Below the pieces are notes generated by a model. It searched no databases. It was not told where the DNA came from and saw only the letters and a list, made by a program, of their open reading frames with translations. Below are positions 29,651-41,600 of a stretch of DNA of 64,000 bases, one piece after another. The translations under genes and the position numbers were made by a program. Each line of letters begins with the position of its first letter. Position 1 is the stretch's first letter. The stretch comes from Pisaster brevispinus (Eukaryota; Echinodermata; Asteroidea; Forcipulatida; Asteriidae), in the NCBI GenBank assembly GCA_023634235.1, contig JAMKCF010000022.1:2410541-2474540 (forward strand), given 5' to 3'.

Positions 29651-32600
29651 GTAAGTGTATTATTAAATTATCGTTCATTTATTTTAATAAATTGTCATCA
29701 GTTTTGTCTGGTACCTGTGCTGCGACTCCAAGACAAGAGTCCCACGTGTGACTGTGTGAGCTTTTTTTTCACTGTTTTGTTAACCCCCACTGTCAGACTG
29801 TGGTTGTAAAATTGTCTTTTATTGAATAAGATATAAACGTATGTGGGTAATATACGCTGGTTGCGTGCGAGACAACAAGATAGTGACTGAGTTTGGCTCT
29901 GGATGCTTTGGTCAACTCGGTCATGGTTTAGCCTGAAAATCTCAAACAATCTCAAGTCAATATAACCAAAATAAATTTGGTTGTATTGCGGGCGGGGGGG
30001 GGGGGGGGGGGGGGAGGGGGGAGAGTAGCTGCATTCAAAAGCCACCTTTTCACTCACTATGACTAAAACGTTTATTGCCTTAGTAAATAATAAGACACTA
30101 CTTTTGGTCATGACTCATGAGTGAAAAGTGGAACGGAGTGAAAAGTGGTTGTCAGATTTAGCATTTTTAAAAATACTTATTCATCAAACTAAACTATAAT
30201 AAATTGATTTTAAGATCATAAATTTAAATTTTGTTGACTTTGAATTGTTGACTTTCTTCGTGCAACTTGCTATTGAAGTGTCCTCAAAACATGCCCCAGG
30301 CCTGACACACTAACATTTTGTACACACAACTTTTGAGTTTATTTAATGCCATTCACCTATAAAACAGACAATTTTTTTTTCTCCAAACAAGCATGTACGT
30401 ATGTCACAATTGTTTTCAGTCATTCATACAAACCTTTAGCCTCTGCAAGCATTCCGAATGGCTAAATTGTTTTTCATCATTTTAGTTTGAATATTTTTTC
30501 TTTCATAAATATGGAACAAGTTCACTCGTAAAAATTTCTCATATGTCAAAGTTGTTGACTGGTCAGGTAAGATGCAACAAAGTTTCTTAAAATGTGTTTC
30601 ATATCAAAGTACGATGCTACCACCTGTTTATAACAACTCTTTCTTTTCATGCATGCCATTTGAGCAGAAGCATACTAAAAATCTCTCTGTATGTGAAAGA
30701 AAGATTGAAACACATTAAATAGTTAATAGGACTTCCTCTAATGCTGGTCTGATTTTAGTTTTGTCAACAGTTTAATGATTGACAGTTAGTTTTCATTTGT
30801 TATGTCCACCCATTTATTAATTATGTGACATATTGAGTACTTGGGTATCATGATTCATTTCATATTTGACACCAGGGCCCAATTTCATAGAGCTGCAGAA
30901 AACATTGCTTAACATTTGTCTGCTAAGCAGAAGTTACCTTGATACCAGTCACAAATTATACATGTGACATGGTAGTTTGGCTGGTAACCTTATTTTTGTA
31001 CATGTAAGCATAATTTTGTTGTGCTTAGCTACTTTTTGTGCTTAAGCAGCTCTATGAAATTGGACCCCAGTTTATTATATTTATACATGGAAACAATCTG
31101 ATTAAAATCGCAGATATTGTAATAATACTATACAATTTTATAGTACACATTTTCAATCCAAGTTGGCCCCTCAAAGAGCCACACACTTTATCACCCCTGT
31201 TCTTCAGGCCCTAAGCTTTTCTGAGTCCTGACTGAAACCATCTCTACTCCTTAGGTCGTATGCAGCACCAGTAACAAAACTCTCTAACCTTGCCTGTACC
31301 CGTTTACTCCTGGGTGATGAGAAGCAGTTAAAGGTTTTATCACAGATATTATTTTGTAAGGAGGAGCCTCAAAATCTAAAGACTGAATGAACTGATCATT
31401 GTGTATTATTAACAGTATTTTAGTAAAGTGCCTTTTCCAGCGGTTACAAAGCAACAAAACAAACGAAACCCACGGAGGAAGCGTATCAAACAACTAAGTG
31501 AGTTCTAAGATTCTTTTTGAACTGGAAAGTGGAAGTAACATTTGGCCAATGAACAAGGTATTGAGTTCTAGAGTGTGGGAGCAGAGCATGAGAATGAACC
31601 ATTTCACAGGAGCCTATTCAAAATAGAGAGTGAGGAAAACTGTCCATCACTCATCCACACACAGTTCTATGCAAAGCAGCCACTTGTTTTACCAAATACT
31701 TCCTGGGATATTAATGATGCGTTGACAAGTAGTCAACTGACATCTGCACTCTGCACTCACACAGGGCAGATTTTTCTGTACAGTAATTGAATGTCATTTT
31801 GCAGCCTGCAAATATTTAGACAAAATATTTCATAGCGTCAGACAGCTTCAACATGCATGAGTGCACCCCTTGGGCTTCCCAGCAGTAGTGTGTTCAGTGT
31901 GGTTCCTTGGTAAACGCAGCAGCCTCTACATTCCATGCAGGACAAAAGACCCCCCAAAGTAGGCCAGTGTTTGGATAATGATTGTGGATTACAAAAGAAG
32001 GAACCGAGCTGCAGATAGGATCTGGTTATGCGCTGTCTTACTGTATATAATGGGGTTAGGTTTTCTTTTTATCATAGAGAACAGGTCTGATTTGAATGGA
32101 ACCAGAAGTCTAATCTAGTTTTAGGTGCTGGTACGGTTGTAAAATGACCAGGGTGGTAGAGTTGAAAGGTTAAGTTTGTGTGCTGAGTTGTCTGATTGAC
32201 TGATTCGTGTTTGGTTATATTTTTTCATTTTGGGGTTACTTTTTATCTTGAACGCAAATCAGAACGCAAAAAGAGAGGAGTACATCCTTGTTCCAAGTTC
32301 CAAGTTATGCAAGTTTTAAAACAAAAGCCAAAAACCTGATAAAAAGGCAAGTACCATTGTGTTCTATGGCAATTTTAAAAGGCATTTAAATTTAGTTAGG
32401 GAATGATTGATGCAAATGCTGAGAAGTACATGTAGGGAGTGATACAGATGCTCTTTGTATCATGCTCTCTTTTCCAGAAGTAACTTCAGAGGGATTATAA
32501 AGCAGATTATTCAGGTAGAAAGCATTTCACTTTGGAAAGCTTTCATGGATGATTGTTCCTCTCTGGCAAATCAAATCCAGTTATTGTCCCCTGTGACCCG

Positions 32601-35600
32601 ATAGACAATACCTGCATGAACCTGAAACATGAAATCAGCTTATGTCATAGGGTCAGTAACCTCGGTGGCACCCGCAGTTATAGCAATCGTTCTCTGAGAT
32701 ATTAAGAAGGGGTGGAAGGAAAAAAAACCCTGTTCATATGGGACGTGGAGGAGCCTTGGGGTTAAAAAAGAGAACGTGAAGGAATGTATGGAGACCTGTT
32801 TGTTAGACCCCATGGTTGGCTGCAGGGAAGGTCCAATGACAAGAATGGTCTGTGGTGGAATCGTGGAATAATCTCTTATGTAGGTAGTCAATCATCAGGA
32901 AGTCATGTAGATGTAGATTATACTTTAAAAGTTGGGTCTTCATTCTTACAAAGTAGGAATGTTGCCGAAGAAGGAACTCGTTGTGAAACCATCAGTTGAG
33001 ATTCATCTGTTACTTGATAAGATGCCTTCAGTTCATCCTTACGAAAATGCTATAAAAATGTTGACGAATATCAGAGATGGGTCCCGGGAAAGCAGATAAT
33101 TGAAACACTTCACAAAGTAAACACAAACATACCTTGCTTTTAATGACCACATTACAACTCTGAACATGGATAAAACGTGCATTAAAAGCATTTTTAACAC
33201 CAATAGATCCCTTCTCCAAAATCATAAATGTACATAACAGTCGCATTCATAAAACCATGCTTCAAACATGGGCACCATCACTGTTGCTGTTTATGAGCTG
33301 CATATGTACATGTATGCAAGATTGCAAGGAACAGTCATAACTAACTGTTGGCCTACATGTACATACAATGCAGAAGCCAAAATGATAAATCTGATGTGTC
33401 AACAGTGAGAAATTTTGTAGTGGTGAGTCACTGCATGTGGCTATAGGTCTAGGATTGGACGCAGGTCATGTTTCCCTGCTTTCATGTCAAGATTCTGATA
33501 CCATTTAGATGGAAAAACCACAAAAGCGTAACCACAGACAGACTTTCCCTTTATCCTTGGTTTTAGTCAAAAACAATTGGTTTAGCGCACACCTGTTTTT
33601 AGTTTTGAAAATAGTACAGATTTTAGCCCAAAACTGGTTTAAACGCAAACCTCAGTTTTGAAAATAACCTTGATTTTAATTTAAAATAGTTTAAATACAC
33701 ACCTCAGTTTTGAAAATTATTGTTATTTGTAGAATTTCCTGTTGTTACAAATGTCAATGAAGATGCAAATTGGCAGTAAAAGAAAAATAATTCTCTACGC
33801 ATGTAAACCCCCCCTCCAAAAATTTGTATATGGAAACGTTCAGTTTAAAAACTGGCCCTTTAAAATTAGATTTTGCACAAAACTGTAAACCTCAGATTGC
33901 AATTAGTTACTTGGTTTTGCGAAGACTTTGTTACTTTGTTTAAAAAAAAAGAAGTTTGTGAGAACCCAATCTTAAAAGAGATTTATACTGTCTAGCAAGC
34001 TCGATTTACAGGCATAAATCAAATTCACAGAAAACAGCCAAACTCTGAATCCACTTTGAGAGCTCAAAAGTGAGACTTGTGGTTTTTAGGGGTCTAGAAC
34101 CAGTCTGCTGGTTGTGTTTTGTCTGGAGGTGTGACCTCAGGAGACGCCAATCAGGCAGGCAGGCTTGAGATTCATCCTCTGTCAGATGGTCAGATTAAAC
34201 AATAACCACAGGAATGCTTAAAGGAACTCTGGAGTACCAAGGTTTAAGGAACACACTTGTTGTTGCAAACCTGGTCCACTCCCAGACCAAACCTTGATAC
34301 ATACATTACCAGGTAAAACCCACACAAAAGTTAAGATATCCTGTCAATGGAACTTTATATTGATTTGGCCATGGAGGTAAAAACTAGAGTTAGACCCTGC
34401 ACATTTGTGAAACATAGTTTCAAAGCTGCCTCTCACTCTAAAAATGTTCTAGACCAGAAATGAAGGGCGTTAAAGGTTATTACATTTCATTATTGGTTTA
34501 AAGAAAATTGAATTCAGTTCTACAGTTGTGGCAATCAGAATAGGCCAAAGTTTTGGGATCATTCAGTTCTTTTTGACTTGGACAGTATTCCAGAGGCAGG
34601 TTATGCCCATGCACAAGCTAGCATGCGCGAATTGCGTGCTGATAAATGCATAGTTTTTGTCAATGAGCAAACAATTAAAAAGAGTATTTAGTAGTTTTTT
34701 TAAATAAATAGTTTTGGAAAAAACCCACATAGACTGCTCTGGATTGCACATTAGGGCTTTTCAAACCAAGAGAAACACACAACTAGAAAACACTCCAAAG
34801 ACCTTGTTTCAATTCAACGTGGTTCGGCCAAACATCCCAAAATTTGTGTCCAGAATGCCCCACAGTTTTGAAAAATCCTGAGGAGAGCCCTGAGAGAGAA
34901 ATCTTTTCCTGGACGGTTGGTGCTTGACTGGTATGACTTTTATAATCAATGCACATGATCCTGAGGTCCCAGGTTCAAATCCTGCTCTGGGAATTTTTCT
35001 TTTTTTTCAACTCAAATAAAAAAAGGTTTTGACCCAGTCAGTTTCCCTTTTGGTTTATTATTTAATATTCATTTATTTATTGCAATATTTGTATTACCAA
35101 TCCTATTACCAATCCAAAATTACTCAAAATTTACCCAGTCAGTTTTCCTTGTGGTTTATTACTCAGTATTTATTTATGTATTATTATATTTTTTTCCCAC
35201 CAATCTTTTACTTCCACGTAGTGGGTTTCATGAGGGTCTTTCCTGGCTGCCCTAAAAATTATGGAATGGAAACAAATTGGGGGGGGGGGGGCCATCTATT
35301 GACTTGTGTAAGTTCTTTCAACCACAACTATTTGGTGAATTTTTGTGAAGTGTGTCAGACAGAGGGGGATTTGTTTGTTGTACGACTTTCTGCTATGCTT
35401 ATTGTCACAGTGTGACGTAGGAACATGAACATGGTTGAACAGTCGCACAAATGAAAAGTTTGGAAATGAAAAGGGAGTGTAGCCATGCTTATCCGAGCAA
35501 GCAAGCCATTGGTCTCCCAGTCCAAATTACAAGAAATACGGAATTTAGAGAATGCAAAAGGGCTGTGACTAAAATTTGTATGAGCACAATATGTATTCTG

Positions 35601-38600
35601 TTTTTCTACGAGCGCAGGGTTGTCACTAGCCCAAATTGAGTGCCGGTCGGTAATTTTTTTCCGAAGATGCATTGCGGTATATTTTCCGCAAAATTTTGGG
35701 TCGCCCGCAAGTTTTTTCACTCGCCCGTATGTATTGATGCACACAATTTTCGTAGCATAAAAAAAAAAAAAACAAAAAAAAAAAACACACACACACAAGT
35801 GTGTAAACACCTCCAATCGGGGACCTCCTATTGTCCCTCTTTTGTTTGGACTCTAACTTTTTGGCAACAGCTCCCATTGGTTTTGTACACAATTTCTAAC
35901 TGGGGACCTTTACCCAACCGGGGACCCTATTGTCCTCTTTTGTTATAGGTCCCCGGTTTGAATGTGAAAACAAACTCACACACACACACAAGTGTGTAAA
36001 CACCTCCAATCGGGGACCTCCTATTGTCCCTCTTTTGTTTGGACTTTAACTTTTTGGCAACAGCTCCCATTGGTTTTGTACACAATTTCCAACTGGGGAC
36101 CTTAACCCAACCGGGGACCCTATTGTCCTCTTTTGTTATAGGTCCCCGGTTTGAATGTGAAAACAAACTCACACACACGGAAATTTGTGTTTTTGGACTA
36201 TCTTATCCCCTAATTTCTGCCCTTAATAGTCCTGTTTTCATCAACATCCATTTTTATGGATTTGTGATTTGAGAATTGGTTTTATAGAACTTCTTTCGCA
36301 ATGAAATCTTTGTGTTAACGATCGATCGACGACGCACGATGGAGAAAAAAATCAATGAACTTTGCCCTGCAACGCCCTCTATCGGCAACAGTTGTCGATG
36401 CTTGAATAGCCTTAACCCAACGCTGTGTATAGTACAGAATCCGCGGGCGTGCGCCACACTGTGCAGGATTTCTTTACTCGACTCGTGACTGTGTACAGAG
36501 TTGGAGGCTAGCCAAGCTTTCTTATGAATATGGTATTTTTTAACGGGCCAATCACAGCGTGCGGAATGTTGGTTAGGATGGACTTTGGACCCGCTTTTGT
36601 ACTGTACAATACACCATGTGCTGTGTGCGTGCGTGGACTACAGGCGGGCGAGCGAACGTTGTGGGGCCTCTGTGGATACTCGCTACCATTACCATGTGGT
36701 TATGTGTGTGCGTGCATTACCTATGAACGATCGTGATCGTGATCGTGATCGTGATCGCGATCATGATTGCAGCTAGCCACATTAAACTCGACTGGACACA
36801 ATTAATAATCGCTCTATCCCTAGTCGCGCAGGCCTATAGATCAGTGAGTATATTTGTCAGAAATTGTCAGGAATGGATACTAAAACGAAACCCGATATAT
36901 TTTGTCATAAATACGAAAATTTACTTTTGGCTTCTGATGACAAAATAATGAAATATTCAGCATTTTCGGTCGAATTTAGTGCCGGTCGGTAAAGCTCCTA
37001 GCAAGGCAAAGTCCCGGTCGGGTAACTCCGAGTGCCGGCAGGCCCGACCGGCACCGACCGGCGTAGTGACAACGCTGTACGAGCGCCGTTTCTTTTTTTC
37101 TGGTTCCAGAAAGTAACTCCTTTATAGTCGTATTTGTGGCGTCCATTTAATTATCATCGGAATAAATATTGACTGGCAGGAGATTCAGTTCCAACTTTTA
37201 TACAAAGATTAATTGGAACTGTTATATTCTCAAAAGAAAAACATCACATTGAAGTTCATCGCGTGTTTAAAGTTTTGAGGTTGATGTTGGGGTTTTTTTT
37301 TGGTCCTGAAAACCACTTGAATCCAACAAAAACTCGACTACAAAATTTTCCAATCCAAACAAATTACAGGATGACATGGCCATGATGGAATATCATTACC
37401 AAGAACTGTACTGTTGGCCAACTAAGGTATGCACTTTGCCACCAGATATAGTCAGACTGCAGTAAATCATGAAATTAGATGCATATCTTTGTGGTGATTG
37501 TATTCCAAAGAAAGTAGACCAAGCAGCGCTAATCAGTGGTGTATGATTGCTGACTACCAACATTATCATTCTCTGCTCTGCTGACTGTCAAATTAATCAA
37601 CAGAGAGCTCATGATCAAGGAGTTCATTGTTGTGGTTTGTCTTCATGAAGTATTCTCATGTCAGTGCTTCTGCAGACGAGTCACATGGGTTGAAAAGTGT
37701 GAATAAGAAGTATTTTATTTATATTGAGAAACTGCAGAAATATTACTTTTTGTAGTGGCATGCTTCCAATGTATTATTTTCCCCACTTATTATAAGTTCA
37801 GTTTTACTCTCAGGAAGGGTGTGCACGACTCTGGTAAGATTGAATGCCGGATAAAGATGGTCATGGTGGAAAACTTCTGTTGAAATATTTTGTATTGAAA
37901 TGCTAAAATATTTTAAGAAATTAGTCAAACCATTAGTTTTTATTTAGCAAGTCCAAAACCTGATGTTAAAAAAAAACTGATTGAGTTTTTTATACATTTT
38001 TTCTCTTGACTTTAGTGTCTGAGGACAGTTTAAGTCTAAGAAGAGCTGAAACTTTCACAGATTTGTTTATCACGTGTATGTTGGGTCACATAAAGTGCAG
38101 GTACTTGTCTCTGACAATTTACCATTACCAATGTCGTTAACATGCTTTAATTTAGCATTGTATACTTGGCTTCCTGTGTTGAAGGATACTAATCCTGTGT
38201 GATTTTTGTGGGTTTCTTCTGTACAGTACACCCTATGGATGTTGTCCCTGTTCCTAGTTTTATTTGCGAGTTTTGTCAGATAAATTTGAGAGAACCTATG
38301 TTTGTCCAGTCTAGTTTTCAGCTTGACTCCACTGGACTTCTTGTGTGTGAATTCGTTGAAAATTTTGCATCTTCAAGCTGTATGTCGAACGAGGTCCAGG
38401 ATGATAATTTTTGTGTCACTGCCATGGTTTTTTGCATGCCTATAGGTAGACAGTCCTCAAGGCAGAAATTTCATGAGAGACATGGTGTATAGTACGTACC
38501 TCTGCACAGTTCAAACTGTATTAATTATTGAAAAATTTAGTCGGGCAAAAACTTGAATATTGATACAAGAGTTCTTATATTAACCATTGAACAATTAGAT

Positions 38601-41600
38601 ATTCTACTGGCACCAGTCTGTCACCCATTAATACCGACATCCTTATAATGATATGTGATCCGCAGTACCTTATACTCTATCATGACAAGGGTTGTTATCT
38701 CCCTGTCTCATACCAAACCACTCCAGCATCTCATGGCAACCACAGCTGGTGTTAGGCGGAGTGGCACCAAGGTCAACATGGGGTCAAACTCCACCTTTTT
38801 GTCCTCCTGTCTGGTGAAGTGTCAGTACCAAAATGTGTGTTTATAGAACCCTTTATTTTGAATGTGTAGAAAGTGAAGAGTTAGATATCCTTTGGGGTAT
38901 TTTTGACCTGGTGAGGCAAACGATAAGAACTTTTTTGTATTTGTGTGGACTTTACGTACAATGTGTGTCAGGGTATGGGTACACTTGTACATATTTGTAT
39001 CAGGGTACAGAATTTATGTATGGTGTACTATTACGCACAGATCCTTGTTACTTGATTGGTGATTACGCGTCAGGTGTCATATAAGGCAGGGCTCGAATTT
39101 GGGGGGAAAATCCACAAGACCGCTGGGCTTGTAGCTGAAAACTTTTACTAGACCAGAATTTTTTTTACAAGACTGGAATCAAAATGAGAAGAACACTCTA
39201 CACAGTTTCACATTTGAGCTGTTTTTGTACCAAGCACTAAGAGAAGATTTATCAAGTTTTTCTTGTGGATAATACTTCAATACTCAATTGATCAGTTTAA
39301 TTAAAAAATACAGTGACATGTTATTATTCAAAAACACAAGACCGCCGGACTTGTACGGTCATAAGTTTACTGGCCCAACACTAAAATCACTGGCCTCGGG
39401 CCTGTGGTCCAGTGTCAAATTCGAGCCCTGTAAGGCCTGATACTCCACTTGCCTCTGTCGCCCCTGGTCATTGCCTTGGTGCCCCTTGAAATGTTCCAAC
39501 AGAAATTCATTGTAGAGGTGCCCTTTACCAAGGAGAAAATGCCCTTTCAAAAAACGAAGCATCGGGACTATTTCACCCATTATTTTGCTATGTATGGACT
39601 TCCACGATGCTCGACAATTTAATATTGGACAGACGCCCATCCAATATGCCTAATTATTGAAGACTTTGCAGAGTCGTTCCCAAAAGAATTGTTTGTCCAA
39701 ACGAGGCATGTCGTGTAACGGCGGAGAAGTTTGGTGTCTACTTGGACTGAGTTGGAGTCGTCCACATTGTTTGAAGGGTTTGGGGCATTTTCAGAGTGTG
39801 GGATGGACAAGTTTCCGTGTGTATTTTTTGTTTATTGTGATTTGTTTTCTTTCCAAATGACAAGGATCTACATGTGAGATTTAAAATATAAAACAATTAT
39901 TGAATGCATTTCGTTTGTGCATTATCGCAGAATGCAGTCCCTTGGTAAATCTGGCTTTTCGATTTATATTCTGCAACAATGCACATATATGCATCCAATA
40001 TTTGTTACAGTGTATGCCAGATCTGGGCCCAATTTCAGAGAGCTGCTTTTTAAAGCAGAAAATATTGCCGAACAAATTTCTGCTAAGCAAAAAGTAGCAG
40101 GAAACCAGTCCAAAATAATGATGTATTGTAAAAGGTGCTCGTAAAAGAACTGACATTGAACGACCCTTCAGATGGTCTTAATGTCTAGGACATTTCCCGT
40201 ACATTTCCTCATTAGCGTTGTACATTTATAAACAATATCTGTCGTTGTTGATAGGCCTATCGTTTTCCTATGTACCAATGTGAGAATGGAGCAAGTTGAA
40301 GTTAAAATTAGACTGCTGAATTTACACAGGAAGTTCTTGTACAACAACAACCCCAAAACTGGATAGCCGGATCAGAAGTATTTGAACTGTTCAAGCCAAA
40401 ACTGTAACCCACGAAAGAGGCATAGGCTTACATTGTGGTGTTGTGTATGCAGAATTGTCCAACATGGATTTCACAGGTCAACAAAGCTTAGTGCAGAACA
40501 CAAGTTTCGCTGCACCAAAGCCAGAATTCACAATCTGTGGCACCTCTGATCTCTCAGCCTTTATCAGAGATCAGCAAGACAGCTTTTATTTTCATATCAT
40601 CATAAAGGGTGTTTCAGAGCTCACAATGAAAATGCTGCTCTCTTCAATGCCCCACCCCCAACTCTCAGGTCTGTGCCAAGCAACAATGTACAGAAGCCAA
40701 AGTTTTTGACATGGCATGTTCATGAGCAATTGTAGTTTCTTGGTAAGCAAGTATCCTGCCAATTGTTGGATAAAGGAAGCGGTGAACCCAATGAAAATGC
40801 CTCATTCAAGCTAAGAGCAATGCATTACAAGTGGTCGGCAAACAAAACAACCATCCATCCTGTCATCTCGGGAGATGGAAAGACAATGAGTGAACAAATG
40901 ACAATCTGTGGCCATTGTTTTTGTCTGATTGTCATGCTCGTTTGGAAACTTGTGCTAATGGCCAATTCCGCTATGGTCTGTAAGAAACTTTCCTGCCTTG
41001 CCGGAGGGTGAAAGTCCTTAATTGAAAAGTAGCAGTAGGGAAAAGAGTGCCTAACCCCTTTGCAAACACCTTAGTCTCACATGGCAGACTGCACAAAGCC
41101 CCCTCCTTGCATTGATTACATAGCACTGCACAGTAGCCTTATTTGCCTAAAGTGCGTCCGACCTGAGAACTGTGCCGAGATCTAAGGACGGGCTGCAAGA
41201 AAATCACACACGCGAGTGAGAAAGCATTTGAATGTGAAGACAGAGGAGCAAGCAATGATGCGGGTTGAGGGCCGACTCCAGGGTGAGAGCGCTCGCCAAG
41301 ACGTCATCAGCCGGGGGAGATGCTCGACTGGGCTTGTTAGGGGAGACTTGACGGGATGACGTGAATGTGCCAGATGGAAGGATGTCAGCATTATTAATGG
41401 CCACTAAAGGGGAATTAATTAGGGGAGGGTGTGGTTAGGCTGTGAGGGGGGGACCAGTGTGCCCTTACACCATTAGGGATGTGTGTAGAAAAAACTAAAA
41501 CAAAATGTGTTCAAATTTAAAACAAGTGTGCACTATGCATTATATATTTTACTAACTATAAAGGAATGCATGTATGTTTTTGATTTGTCAAGCACTCTTT

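Larger units (their letters stand above)
35615..37077. mobile_element. Non-autonomous hAT-type element, 1463 bp
   Basis: The ends are CAGGGTTGTCACTA and its complement TAGTGACAACGCTG. The flanking 8 bp TACGAGCG is exactly repeated at 35607-35614 and 37078-37085. An 8-bp target duplication and CAG-starting inverted termini are hallmarks of hAT transposons. Just inside both ends is TGCCGGTCGGTAA. No transposase frame was recognised, so it would need a helper in trans. It holds a 193-bp tandem duplication and a core shared with the element at 60066-61434. Confidence 0.88.

Noticed and set aside
36727..36767. CRISPR-like or origin-like GATC repeat
   Set aside because: It is a simple hexamer microsatellite with no spacers, within a transposon of an animal genome.
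38199..38492. 97-codon + strand frame that looks Cys- and Phe-rich
   Set aside because: No domain, no conserved spacing of Cys, and no splice signals at its ends.
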